Shown here: positions 36,842 to 45,318 of the stretch, one piece after another | How the letters are laid out: the number at the start of each line of letters is the position of its first letter | Position numbering within the stretch: position 1 is the first letter of the stretch | NCBI RefSeq assembly: GCF_900019265.1 | Contig: NZ_CYGX02000072.1 | Location: 16,958 to 80,957, forward strand | DNA from: Paraburkholderia ribeironis | GTDB lineage: Bacteria > Pseudomonadota > Gammaproteobacteria > Burkholderiales > Burkholderiaceae | DNA: 64,000 nt | Reading direction: 5' to 3' | Notes under the pieces: model-generated | The model's database searches: none | What the model was told of the DNA's origin: nothing | The model's input: only the letters and a program-made list of their open reading frames with translations | Position numbers and translations under genes: made by a program

Positions 36842-37008
36842 GACCCTCTCCTTCACTTGAAGCACTCGGTCATTGCAGCAACATCCGGTCCTCCTCCGGG
36901 CCACACCCGCGCGGGAGCGCCGATCGCGCGACGACCCTGACCCTGCCAGGCACGGCGATTGCAACTTCGCGGCTGGAGGTCTGCACCATCTTTTGTAAAA
37001 AGGAGAAC

Positions 37009-37479
37009 CTGACGACCACGACGATTCGCGTTTCCGATACCGAATTACAGGTCGAGCGCACCCTGTACACGTTCGCACACAAAAGCGACGCCGAAGCATT
37101 CGAACGCTGTCTGGCCGACAGTTCGATCGGCGGTTGCTATCGTTTGCACGCGTCGCTATCCGCCTGCCCTACGGTCCAAGACGGCCAAGACGGCCCTCCC
37201 GACGATCCGGGCCGTGGCAGTACGATTTCACCGTCGCTCGGCGGGATGCCTCGATCGCGAATCGTGGCACGCATTGCTTGCCCCTCGCCAATGAAACGCG
37301 GTAGACGGCGCGCGCACCGCCTGCCGCTCCACCTCAGCTTTCCGGCATGGCGCGATCGGCAGCGACGATCTTGCGGCCATACTCGATCGCGGCGCGGCGC
37401 GCTTCGTCCGCGCTCGCGTAAGGACCGATCTGAGGTGCGCCATCGAATGGAAACAGCACCTTCCTGTCTGCCTTTCTAA
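37009..37479 (+). CDS. Possible small protein with a non-standard CTG start
   Basis: An open frame follows a strong ribosome site (AAGGAGAA at 37000-37007) and begins with CTG at 37009. The first ~45 codons have natural-looking composition (TIRVSDTELQVERTLYTFAH; SDAEAFERCLADS), after which it becomes Arg/Pro-rich. The last third overlaps the well-supported gene on the other strand (37334-37579), so the true end may be altered by a frameshift. It is either a small real protein with a rare start codon or a decayed gene. No family recognised. Confidence 0.3.
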   Translation: MTTTTIRVSDTELQVERTLYTFAHKSDAEAFERCLADSSIGGCYRLHASLSACPTVQDGQDGPPDDPGRGSTISPSLGGMPRSRIVARIACPSPMKRGRRRAHRLPLHLSFPAWRDRQRRSCGHTRSRRGALRPRSRKDRSEVRHRMETAPSCLPF

Positions 37480-37579
37480 CGACCTTCAGGCCACCTATGT
37501 AACGGCCGTCGCCTGTGCCGTGATAGCTCGCGTAAATCTCGAAGTCATCGTCGGCAACGTCGGCCTTATGTCGCGCCAT
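37334..37579 (-). CDS. Small soluble protein (DUF6723-like)
   Basis: 81 residues from ATG 37579, with GAGGAAACACAA before it. The fold looks like a small beta sheet plus helix: FEIYASYHGTGDGRYIGGLK, KVLFPFDGAPQIGPY and a C-terminal helix SADEARRAAIEYGRKIV. I recall this pattern as a Burkholderiales family of unknown function (DUF6723); that naming is from memory. No enzyme motif is seen. Confidence 0.75.
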   Translation of the reverse strand: MARHKADVADDDFEIYASYHGTGDGRYIGGLKVVRKADRKVLFPFDGAPQIGPYASADEARRAAIEYGRKIVAADRAMPES

Positions 37580-37779
37580 TTGTGTTTCCTCGTTCCTGCA
37601 CTTGCCGTGCTCCATGTTCGCGGTGAGTCGCGGTGATTCGCGCTGCAACGCTGATGCGTCGCGCGCTTGCCCGAGCCGAGCAATAGTCGTTCCACGCAAA
37701 GCCGGGCCGGCGTAGCGCGTCGATTGGGGGCCGAGGCACGGCAATTGCAGGTAAGTAAGAAAACGTGAGGGAGACAGCG

Positions 37780-38046
37780 ATGAACTTATCGAGCACCTCG
37801 GCAATGAACTTATCGAGTACCTCGACGGCCGCCTGCGACGCCCGTTGCATCGCACGCCGCCACATGCATACGCCGATGCCACCCGAGGTCGACCCCGACG
37901 CACCGCTGCCAGACAGCGATCCGGTTCGCACGCCACCGGACGACCCGGCCAGCGATCCGTCCCGCCCGCCCGACGGCGATCCTCCCGCCAAGCCGCCGCC
38001 CGTGAGTGGCGCGGGCCGCGAGCTTGCCCAGTTCGGCCCGCATTGA
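37780..38046 (+). CDS. Small Pro/Asp-rich protein with a duplicated N-terminus
   Basis: 88 residues from ATG 37780, preceded by GAGGGAGACAGCG. The first two 24-base blocks (37780-37803 and 37804-37827) are near copies, so the protein begins with two MNLSST repeats. The remainder is Pro/Asp-rich and unstructured (MPPEVDPDAPLPDSDPV; PPDGDPPAKPPP). The second ATG at 37804 or a later ATG (HMHTPMPPEV) may be the ancestral start. No function can be assigned. Confidence 0.5.
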   Translation: MNLSSTSAMNLSSTSTAACDARCIARRHMHTPMPPEVDPDAPLPDSDPVRTPPDDPASDPSRPPDGDPPAKPPPVSGAGRELAQFGPH

Positions 38047-38164
38047 AAACAAAGCGGCTCGACGAATAGCGCTATGACGCGTGCGGTTGAGGATCACTGC
38101 AAGCGGTCGAGTCGATTCTCGTGCAGAAGCACGTCACGCTGAATGGCAGCCGGGTCCCGTCGCA

Positions 38165-38769
38165 TCAGAACTGATGCAGCATGCCGACGTAAGCACCGGT
38201 TTGCGATTCGCCGACCAACGGACTCGTGTTGCTCGACGAATCGCGCGGCGACGCTTCAAGCGAGAAATTGGAATTGCTGCTATTGCGCACGTAGCCCATC
38301 GTGCCGTACAGAAACGTGCGCTTCGACAGGTTGTAAGTAGTGCCGAGCACGTACATCATCGCGTGGCCGGAAGGGTCGTGCGCGACGTCGCCTTCGCCGG
38401 CGCCGACCCGGATGTAGTAGCCGCCCGCGGTCACCGCCCAGCGTGACTGCGGGCTGTACGTCGCGCCGAGCCAGTAATGGTCGGCCGTATCGGCCACCCC
38501 GGCCGGCGAGTCCGGCGCCGAGTAATGCGTATAGGCGCCCTGAATCTTCAGCGCATCGAAACGCACATTAGCGCCGACAAAATATTCGCGCGACGCCTGG
38601 AAGATATTGCTGAAGCGGCCGTTGTTGTCGCGCAGTTCGTCGTAGATGCCGCGCACGTCGAATAGCGGCGAGTGATAGGTCAGCATGATGCCGTTCGAGC
38701 GGCCGAACTCGCCGGGCGCGCCTTTGTTGAACGCACCCGGTTGATTGCCGAACGCATATTGCGCCTGCA
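38165..38769 (-). pseudogene. 3' fragment of a Gram-negative porin (OmpC-type)
   Basis: About 200 residues of porin barrel remain, ending in the outer-membrane C-terminal Phe (GAYVGMLHQF, stop at 38165-38167). Recognisable strands include QYAFGNQPGAFNKG, NGIMLTYHSPLF, EYFVGANVRFDALKIQGAYT, DHYWLGATYSPQSRWAV and LGTTYNLSKRTFLYGTMGYV. Typical Burkholderia porins are ~350-390 residues with a signal peptide; the N-terminal half and the promoter are missing. Similarity stops near 38769, exactly where a VWA-protein fragment begins on the other strand, so a deletion removed both 5' halves. Confidence 0.85.
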
Positions 38770-39102
38770 CTGCTCGTTTTTCAATCCGACGAACGCGCGC
38801 CCGATGGCGAAGCGCTCGCGTGGGCCGCCACGCGGCTCGCCGATCATCAAGCCGCACGGCGCATCCTGATGGTGTTTTCCGACGGCTATCCGTCGACCAG
38901 CGACGGCGATCCGCAGGTCTTGCGCCACGATCTGCGCGAACGCGTCGCGGCAATCGGCCAGCGCGGCATCGAACTGGTGGGGATCGGCGTGCTGACCGAT
39001 GCGGTCGAAGACTTCTATCCGCGCAATGTCGTGGTGAGCCGCCTCGCCGAATTGCCGTCGACAGTGTTCTCCGTACTGGGTTCGATGCTGCTCACGCGCT
39101 AG
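38770..39102 (+). pseudogene. 3' fragment of a VWA-domain protein (CobT-like)
   Basis: The frame is open from the junction at ~38770 with LLVFQSDERAPDGEALAWAA and continues through ARRILMVFSDGYPSTSDGDP, IELVGIGVLTDAVEDFYP and the end VFSVLGSMLLTR. SDG plus IELVGIGV is the von Willebrand factor A pattern also found at the C-terminus of CobT-type cobaltochelatase subunits. The 5' part, including the MIDAS start, is absent. No ribosome site fits the internal ATG 38869, so it is most likely not expressed. Confidence 0.8.
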
Positions 39103-39224
39103 CGCCATTGCCGTGCGCGTCTTCGTCCGCCTGGTCGTCCACCGGTTCGTCGGTCCACCCAAAGCGCGTTCGACGCAATCTTCAGATCACGCACGCTGTC
39201 GCGCAAGCGCGGCCCGCGCGCCGC

Positions 39225-40071
39225 TCAGGCCAGTTGCGGCCGGAACGGATGCTGGCCGATCTCACCGCCGCGTGCGACCACGGCCGTGCTCTCCGGAATT
39301 TCCTCCCACCAGCCCGGCAAATCCGCGAGCGGCTCGGACAGCACCAGAAACGCATCCTCGCCGACCGCCGTGATGCGCGAGTCGTCGGGATACAGCTCGT
39401 GCAGATGACGAAACGAGGTACTGTGAAACAGCGAGCGCGACTGCCCTTCGCTTGAATAGCGGACCGCGACGATCTGCTCGCCGTCGGTCGCGCACACGGT
39501 CATGTTCAGCGGCGCGTCCACGCCATGCTGGCGGCCGGTGGCTTCGACGAAAGCCACCATCCGTTCGAGCGCGGTGACGGGCGCCAGCGCGAGACCGAAA
39601 GTGAGCGCGAGAAAAAACAGCACCTCGGAATCGGTCGATCCTTCGATGGACGCAAACAGATCGGGATCGATCGCCAGCATCAGATCGCGGCGCACCGCCG
39701 GGTAGTTGCGCACCAGCCCGTTGTGCGCGAACAGCCAGCGGCCGTAACGGAACGGATGACAGTTGGTTTCCTGCGACGGCGTGTCGGTCGCCGAGCGCAC
39801 GTGCGCGACGAACAGCGGCGAATGAATCGCCCGCGCGGCTTCGCGTAGATTGCGGTCGCTCCACGCGGGCTGGATGCAGCGGTAGCGATACGGAGTAGCG
39901 ATACGGAATGTCGGTCGGATGTCCGTACCAGCCGATCCCGAACCCGTCGCCATTGGTGGTGGTGTGACCGAGCCGCGAATGCAGGCTCTGATCGATCAGC
40001 GAATGTCGGGCATTGAATAGCACCGTTTCGAGCTGAAGCGGATTACCGGTATAAGCGAGCCAGCGGCACAT
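39225..40071 (-). pseudogene. Class II glutamine amidotransferase (YafJ-like) broken by a 13-bp duplication
   Basis: The gene starts well: AGGAGAGCAAATC precedes ATG 40071, and the product begins MCRWLAYTG with the N-terminal nucleophile Cys2, then GDGFGIGWYG. After PTDIPYRY the frame is lost. The later frame resumes with RCIQPAWSDRNLREA, FVAHVRSATDTPSQETNCHPF, RWLFAHNGLVRNY and SEVLFFLAL. At the break, TAGCGATACGGA occurs twice, 13 bases apart (39883 and 39896, plus strand). Deleting one 13-base unit restores the uninterrupted protein PTDIPYRYRCIQPAWSD. The gene is intact apart from this recent event. Confidence 0.9.
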
Positions 40072-40131
40072 GATTTGCTCTCCTGTCGGTGATGCATGAC
40101 CACCCTGCACTGCGTGCGGCCGCCTGCGGGT

Positions 40132-40809
40132 CTATCTGGCGACGGGCGGCATCGTCGCAATTGGAATCAGGAATTCGGAGAAACCGGTCAGCATGATCTG
40201 CACGCCGATGCACAGCAGCAGAAACGACGACACACGCATCGCGACCTTGGTCCCTTCGACGCCGAGGTACTTCGCAAAGACGACGGCGCGGCTGTAGATC
40301 AGATAGACCGTGACGGCCACCGTGAACGAGATCACCACCGACGCAATGCTCGACACCACGAACTCCGACAGCTTGTGCGTGCGGTTCGCGCTCAGCGCGA
40401 TGGCGGTGGCGATCGAGCCCGGCCCGGTGGTCAGCGGAATGGTGAACGGGAAGAACGCCTTGGCCATCGCGTTGTCCGCGTCGACGCGCTTGACGGCTGG
40501 CTGCTCGCCCGGCGCGGTGTCGGGCGCATTGAGCATCTGCCAGCCGGCGACCGCGACCGCGAGCCCGCCGCCGATGCGCAGCGCCTCCAGCGAGATGCCG
40601 AAGAAATGCAGGATCGGCGTGCCGATGAAGAACGCCACCAGCAGCACGCACACGACATTCACGGCGATTTTCCTCGCGAGCGCGGTGCGCTCTTCGGTGG
40701 TCAACGACGCAGTCCGGTCAAGGAAGACAAAAGCAATGCCGATGGGGTTGATGATGCTGATCAACCCCATAAAGCCAAACAGGATGTCCGAGATCAGGCT
40801 GACGACCAT
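40132..40809 (-). CDS. MarC-family integral membrane protein
   Basis: 225 residues, about six transmembrane helices. Family signatures are FMGLISIINPIGIAFVFL (~13-30), TIPLTTGPGSIATAIAL (~123-139) and VQIMLTGFSEFL near the end. MarC proteins were first named from the mar locus, but a drug-efflux role was not upheld; function is unknown (the NAAT name suggests amino-acid transport in some members). It starts at ATG 40809 and ends 60 bases before the amidotransferase remnant begins. Confidence 0.92.
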   Translation of the reverse strand: MVVSLISDILFGFMGLISIINPIGIAFVFLDRTASLTTEERTALARKIAVNVVCVLLVAFFIGTPILHFFGISLEALRIGGGLAVAVAGWQMLNAPDTAPGEQPAVKRVDADNAMAKAFFPFTIPLTTGPGSIATAIALSANRTHKLSEFVVSSIASVVISFTVAVTVYLIYSRAVVFAKYLGVEGTKVAMRVSSFLLLCIGVQIMLTGFSEFLIPIATMPPVAR

Positions 40810-41185
40810 AGGGATTTTTCCGTATCGGGCATCGCACCGGGTCGCCCGACAATCTGTCCGCGCACCCGCAGCGACGCCACATCATGGTGATGGAACGGAC
40901 CGACCTGCTGGCCCGGACGATGCTCGCACTTGCGTGGCCAGATCATATCGCGGCGCGCCACCCAAAGCCGCAAAAAGCCGTGCCGCTAGTAACACGCGCC
41001 GGCGCGCCAACACCTGCGCGGCGCCTTGCGGCGCAGCAATCGCCGCGCAGAAAGGTGCGCCCGCAACTTTCATAAAGCCTACGCTTTTTTGACGTACTTT
41101 ACGCAGCCGGAAGTATCGGGCATACAGTCATTAAGGAAGCTGCAATTTAAACGCAACGTATTTAACGATCCGAGGAGTTGTCCAT
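40810..41185. other. Divergent promoter region between marC-like gene and the DUF3311/symporter operon
   Basis: 376 bases with an AT-richer part at ~41080-41170, the likely promoter for the downstream operon (TTGACG at 41090-41095 could be a -35). No clear -10 or operator can be fixed. No gene. Confidence 0.4.
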
Positions 41186-41401
41186 ATGTTGCTTCGTGTA
41201 CTCGCCGCCCTGCCGTTCATCGGCATTCTGCTCGGTGTTCCGTTCGTGAATCGTGTCGAGCCGCTGGTGCTCGGCATGCCCTTCGTGCTGGCCTGGATCG
41301 TCATGTGGGTGGTGTTGAGCTCGATCATCATGGCAATCATCTATCGTCTGGATCCGTCCAACCGCAACTTCGTCGCTGAAGGCGAGGAGGTCCAGTCATG
41401 A
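41186..41401 (+). CDS. DUF3311 small membrane protein
   Basis: 71 residues with two transmembrane helices (~4-24 and ~30-52) and a short acidic tail (AEGEEVQS). DUF3311 proteins occur immediately upstream of sodium:solute symporters and probably form a small partner subunit, by analogy with paired DUF485/symporter systems. GAGGAG precedes ATG 41186. Its stop overlaps the symporter start (ATGA at 41398-41401), indicating translational coupling. Confidence 0.9.
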   Translation: MLLRVLAALPFIGILLGVPFVNRVEPLVLGMPFVLAWIVMWVVLSSIIMAIIYRLDPSNRNFVAEGEEVQS

Positions 41402-42870
41402 GCGCACTCGTCATCATCGCAGCCGTCACGCTGTTCGCGCTCTTTCTCGGCGTGCGTGCGCGCCACGGCCACGACATGAGCCTCGAGCAGTGGAGCGTGG
41501 GTGGCCGCAGCTTCGGCACCGCTTTCGTGTTCCTGCTGATGGCGGGCGAAATCTACACGACCTTCACGTTCCTCGGCGGCAGCGGTTTTGCGTACGGCAA
41601 GGGCGCGCCGGTGTACTACATTCTCGCGTACGGCACGCTCGCGTACATCCTCTCGTACTGGATGTTGCCGCCAATCTGGCGTTACGCAAAGAATCACCGC
41701 CTCGTCTCGCAGCCGCACTTCTTCTCGCGCAAATACGAGAGCCCCGCGCTCGGCACGCTGGTTGCGCTGGTCGGCGTAACTGCGCTGATTCCGTACCTCG
41801 TGCTGCAACTCAAGGGGCTCGGCATCATCGTCGCCACCGCCTCGTACGGGAAGATCCCGTCGACGGCGGCGATCTGGATCGGTGCCGCGGTCGTGACGTC
41901 CTATGTGATCGTCTCCGGCGTGCGCGGCTCCGCGTGGAATTCGGTGGTGAAGGACCTGCTGATACTGGCGATCGTGCTGTTCCTCGGCATCTACCTGCCG
42001 CTGCACTACTACGGCGGCCTCGGCAGCATGTTCCGCACCATCGACGCCGCCCGGCCCGGCTTCCTGGCCTTTCCGGCGCGCGGCTCGAGCGTGATCTGGT
42101 TCCAGTCCACCGTGCTGCTGACGGCGCTCGGTTTTTTCATGTGGCCGCACACCTTCGGCTCGATCTTCACCGCGAAGGACGAACGCATCTTCCGCCGCAA
42201 CGCGATGATCCTGCCGCTGTATCAGCTGATCCTGCTGTTCGTGTTCTTCGTCGGCTTCGCGGCGACGCTGCGGGTGCCCGGCCTGAAGGGTGGCGACATC
42301 GACCTGTCGCTGTTCCTCCTGTCGTTGCAGACCTTCGACCCGTGGTTCGTCGGCGTGATCGGCGCGGCCGGCATTCTGACCGCGCTGGTGCCGGGCTCGA
42401 TGATCCTCACGTCCGCGTCGACGCTGCTCGCCAACGATGTCTATCGCGGCATGGTGAACCGCAACGCGTCGGATGCAACGGTGGCGACGCTGGCGCGCAT
42501 CCTGGTGCCGGTGGTCGCGCTGGTGGCGGTCGGCTTCACGCTGCATGGCGGCGAGACCATCGTCGCGTTGCTGTTGATGGGCTACAGCTTCGTGACGCAG
42601 CTCTTCCCCGCGGTGATCTGCAGCCTGTTCCCGCGTAACCGCGCGACCCGGCAAGGCGCATTCTGCGGGATCCTGGCCGGCGTCGCGGTGGTGACGCTGA
42701 CCACCACGCTGCACTGGAGCGTCGGTCAGTTGATGCCGTTCCTGCCCGACGCGCTGAAGGACGTCAACATCGGCTTCCTCGCGCTGGCGGTCAACGTGAT
42801 CGTGTTCGTCGTGGTGAGCGCGCTCACGCAGCCGCGCCCGTCTGAACAAACGCACGCCCAGGTGCATTGA
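41398..42870 (+). CDS. Sodium:solute symporter (SSS family)
   Basis: A 490-residue inner-membrane transporter with about 13 helices. Typical SSS segments are the entry helix MSALVIIAAVTLFALFLGV, then SVGGRSFGTAFVFLLMAGEIYT and FLGGSGFAYGKG (~30-65), the cation-site region, and VPGSMILTSASTLLANDVYRG. The substrate may be a monocarboxylate or an organic acid, but motifs do not decide. It is co-translated with the DUF3311 gene. No catabolic gene follows to hint at the substrate. Confidence 0.92.
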   Translation: MSALVIIAAVTLFALFLGVRARHGHDMSLEQWSVGGRSFGTAFVFLLMAGEIYTTFTFLGGSGFAYGKGAPVYYILAYGTLAYILSYWMLPPIWRYAKNHRLVSQPHFFSRKYESPALGTLVALVGVTALIPYLVLQLKGLGIIVATASYGKIPSTAAIWIGAAVVTSYVIVSGVRGSAWNSVVKDLLILAIVLFLGIYLPLHYYGGLGSMFRTIDAARPGFLAFPARGSSVIWFQSTVLLTALGFFMWPHTFGSIFTAKDERIFRRNAMILPLYQLILLFVFFVGFAATLRVPGLKGGDIDLSLFLLSLQTFDPWFVGVIGAAGILTALVPGSMILTSASTLLANDVYRGMVNRNASDATVATLARILVPVVALVAVGFTLHGGETIVALLLMGYSFVTQLFPAVICSLFPRNRATRQGAFCGILAGVAVVTLTTTLHWSVGQLMPFLPDALKDVNIGFLALAVNVIVFVVVSALTQPRPSEQTHAQVH

Positions 42871-42975
42871 GCGTGGTTGTGTGTAGAACGTAGCGCCTGA
42901 CGCGCCGGGACGATTGAGCGCGCCGCATGTGAGACGACATGCTATGCGGCGCGCCAGTGATTCGCGGCGCTCGCA

Positions 42976-43839
42976 TCAGTTCGCGCGCACGCCGATGATC
43001 AACAGTCCGCGCGACAGATGGCTCACGCTGTCGACCGCTTGCGCGCCCGCGTACAGCCGCGCGAGCGGCACCCACACGGCCGGATACTTGTAGCGCGCGA
43101 CATCGAGCAGCAACGCGCTATCGCTCGCGGCGTCGTACGCCGCGAGCGGCGACCAGTGCCCGCCGCCCGTCTCGCCGATTTCCATGCGCCGGAAATTCAG
43201 TAATGCGAAGCGACCGCGGCGGCTGGTGGTGTCGCGAATCAGATCGCGGAACTGCTCGAGCGTCAGGTCGCTGGCGTGGAACTTCGTCACTTCGACAGGG
43301 AACGCGCGCAGCGCCGCGCTGAGTTGATCGAGCGTCATACCCTCCTTCGAGACCTGCGCGGCGTTCGCCACCTGCGCATCGATGCCGCGAAAGAAGTCCT
43401 GTTGCGAGAAGAACGGAAAGTCCGGGTACTCACTCGACTCGGGGCGACGAATACCCAACGCGTTGAGCGCCATGACCGACGTCGCCACCGAGCACCAGGC
43501 TTCGTTGCGCTGCGTTTCGAAGTACTGCGAGAGCGGCCAGTAGGACTGGTTGTAGGCGGTGGACATCAGGCGCTGCTGTCCTTCCGGCTGCATCAACGGG
43601 ACCAGGCCGGCCGGGACCGGCAACGGTCCGCTAGCCGGGCGTGGCAAGCTGGCCGCCGTCGCGGGTGCCACGCTCTGACCGGAGAAGCCGGCGACGGTTT
43701 GCGCCTGGGCACCATGCTGGCTGGTGGCGGGCGGCAACGGCGCGCACGCGCTCAACGCTGCCGCCGACGCCATGATAGCCGCGAGCCACCCGGCCGCGCT
43801 CCTGCGCCCCACGGCGCGTATCGACGAATCTGTGGACAT
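42976..43839 (-). CDS. Phytochelatin-synthase-like papain-fold protein, predicted lipoprotein
   Basis: A 287-residue exported protein. The N-terminus has a lipoprotein-like signal ending ALSAC (Cys32). The catalytic domain (~98-287) has the papain-like triad of phytochelatin synthases: Cys116 in FETQRNEAWCSVATSVMALN, His228 in GGGHWSPLAAYD and Asp246 in LLLDVARYKYP. Plant enzymes make phytochelatins from glutathione; short bacterial homologues mostly hydrolyse the Gly off glutathione or its conjugates. Periplasmic location would suit glutathione turnover or metal protection, which is inference. ATG 43839 follows GGAAGGGACC. Confidence 0.88.
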   Translation of the reverse strand: MSTDSSIRAVGRRSAAGWLAAIMASAAALSACAPLPPATSQHGAQAQTVAGFSGQSVAPATAASLPRPASGPLPVPAGLVPLMQPEGQQRLMSTAYNQSYWPLSQYFETQRNEAWCSVATSVMALNALGIRRPESSEYPDFPFFSQQDFFRGIDAQVANAAQVSKEGMTLDQLSAALRAFPVEVTKFHASDLTLEQFRDLIRDTTSRRGRFALLNFRRMEIGETGGGHWSPLAAYDAASDSALLLDVARYKYPAVWVPLARLYAGAQAVDSVSHLSRGLLIIGVRAN

Positions 43840-44154
43840 GGTCCCTTCCGTTACGGATTTACCCGGGAAAATCGCGCTCGCCCAGGTTGCCGATGGCACG
43901 CGGGCGAGCCCCGGTCTTTTAACACGAAACTGGTTGCGGCGTGCTGTGTGCTACGTGCCACGCACGGGCGGGCGCTCATGCGAGCACGGTGCGAGCGCGG
44001 GGCGTGCTCACGGATGAGGTGGATCTTCGGGGGTGGATCTTCGCGGTGGATCTGCGGCTGAAACTGCAGGCATCCGGTCACAGTATCTTTGGGACCTCAG
44101 CCCGCCAGGCCGCTCCTTGAGAATCGCGCGATTCGCCCGATTCACGAACAAGCG
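43840..44154. other. Intergenic region with a short imperfect repeat
   Basis: 315 bases. At 44019-44057 three imperfect copies of GTGGATCTTCGG lie in tandem. An inverted-repeat pair (GAGCAC ... GTGCTC, 43982-44009) is seen beside it. No gene or proven terminator. Confidence 0.5.
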
Positions 44155-45318
44155 TCACACCTGCGCCGCCCGTCCCGGCTGTCCGAAGAAAGCGTAGCCG
44201 TCCTTGCCGCTGCGCTTGACCTGATACATCGCGTCGTCGGCGGCGGCGACGAGGCGGCGGTAGTCGTCGATGCGATCGGGAAAGCTGGCAATGCCGATGC
44301 TCGCGCGCACAAAACCAATTCCCATTTGCTCATCGACGTGTGACACGCACGCCATGAGCCGCTGGGCGATGTCGGCGAGTTCCGATTCGGACGAGAACGC
44401 GCCGACCAGCACCGCGAATTCGTCGCCGCCGATCCGCGCGACGAGATCGGCCTTGCGCAGCGAGACGCGGAAACAGGTGGCCACCGCGATCAGAAAGTCG
44501 TCGCCGGTGCGGTGGCCAAACGAATCGTTGACCTGCTTGAACCCATCGAGGTCGACATACAACACCGCGATCTGGCGCGCCGTCGAATCGGAGGCCGGTT
44601 TCGTCGCGGCCGCTTCGAGCGTGGCAAGCAGCTTGCGCCGGTTCGGCAGACCCGTCATCGAGTCGTGCAGCGACGCATGCTCGAACTCACCGGACTGACC
44701 TGCCAGTTGCCGATGGCGTCGGGCGTACATGCCCAATGCCGTGATCAGCATACAGAACAGCAGCGCCGCCAGCGCGATCAACGTGCGCGCGACGCGGGTG
44801 ACCCGCACACGTACGTCGGCGCTATCGGCATCGCGTTGCGCGCGCCAATACGCGGACACGTCGCGCAACAGCGCATCGGTATCGGCGAGGCTGGCGTCGG
44901 CGGTGAGCATGGCAGGTGGAATACGTGGTGCCGTGGATGGGCTCGCATTCACCAGCGCCGCCAGCGCAGCGATGCGGCGCGCGAGTTCGGCACGCGCATG
45001 CCGGTATCCCGGCGCGGCAGCCGCATCATCGGCACGCATCTGCTGCCAGACGCCGACCAGTTCTCGCGCGCTTTCGGCACGTGCGGCCGCTTCGAGAACG
45101 AGTTCCGCGTACTCCTGCTTCAACTGATCGGAAAAGATCGTTCTGATCTGCAGTGCCAGGTAAAGGAGGCCGATCAGCAAACATAGCAATGACGCGATCC
45201 CGATGGTCGCGGGCCCTGGTCTGAAGCGCATGGCACGCGCGGGGCCGCGATCGACGCGCCGGGTCCGTGACGGCTCAGGGATGCGCGTAGATATCTTGTT
45301 GCTGGCGTCCGCTGTCAT
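44155..45318 (-). CDS. Membrane-bound diguanylate cyclase (GGDEF)
   Basis: 387 residues. TM helices at ~38-58 and ~178-197 bracket a helical periplasmic sensor region. The GGDEF domain (~212-387) has the intact catalytic motif GGDEF (297-301) and an I-site RKAD (288-291) five residues before it, so it should make cyclic di-GMP and be inhibited by its product. ATG 45318 overlaps the upstream gene by 44 bases; ATG 45231 is an alternative start that would avoid the overlap but has no ribosome site. Confidence 0.93.
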   Translation of the reverse strand: MTADASNKISTRIPEPSRTRRVDRGPARAMRFRPGPATIGIASLLCLLIGLLYLALQIRTIFSDQLKQEYAELVLEAAARAESARELVGVWQQMRADDAAAAPGYRHARAELARRIAALAALVNASPSTAPRIPPAMLTADASLADTDALLRDVSAYWRAQRDADSADVRVRVTRVARTLIALAALLFCMLITALGMYARRHRQLAGQSGEFEHASLHDSMTGLPNRRKLLATLEAAATKPASDSTARQIAVLYVDLDGFKQVNDSFGHRTGDDFLIAVATCFRVSLRKADLVARIGGDEFAVLVGAFSSESELADIAQRLMACVSHVDEQMGIGFVRASIGIASFPDRIDDYRRLVAAADDAMYQVKRSGKDGYAFFGQPGRAAQV

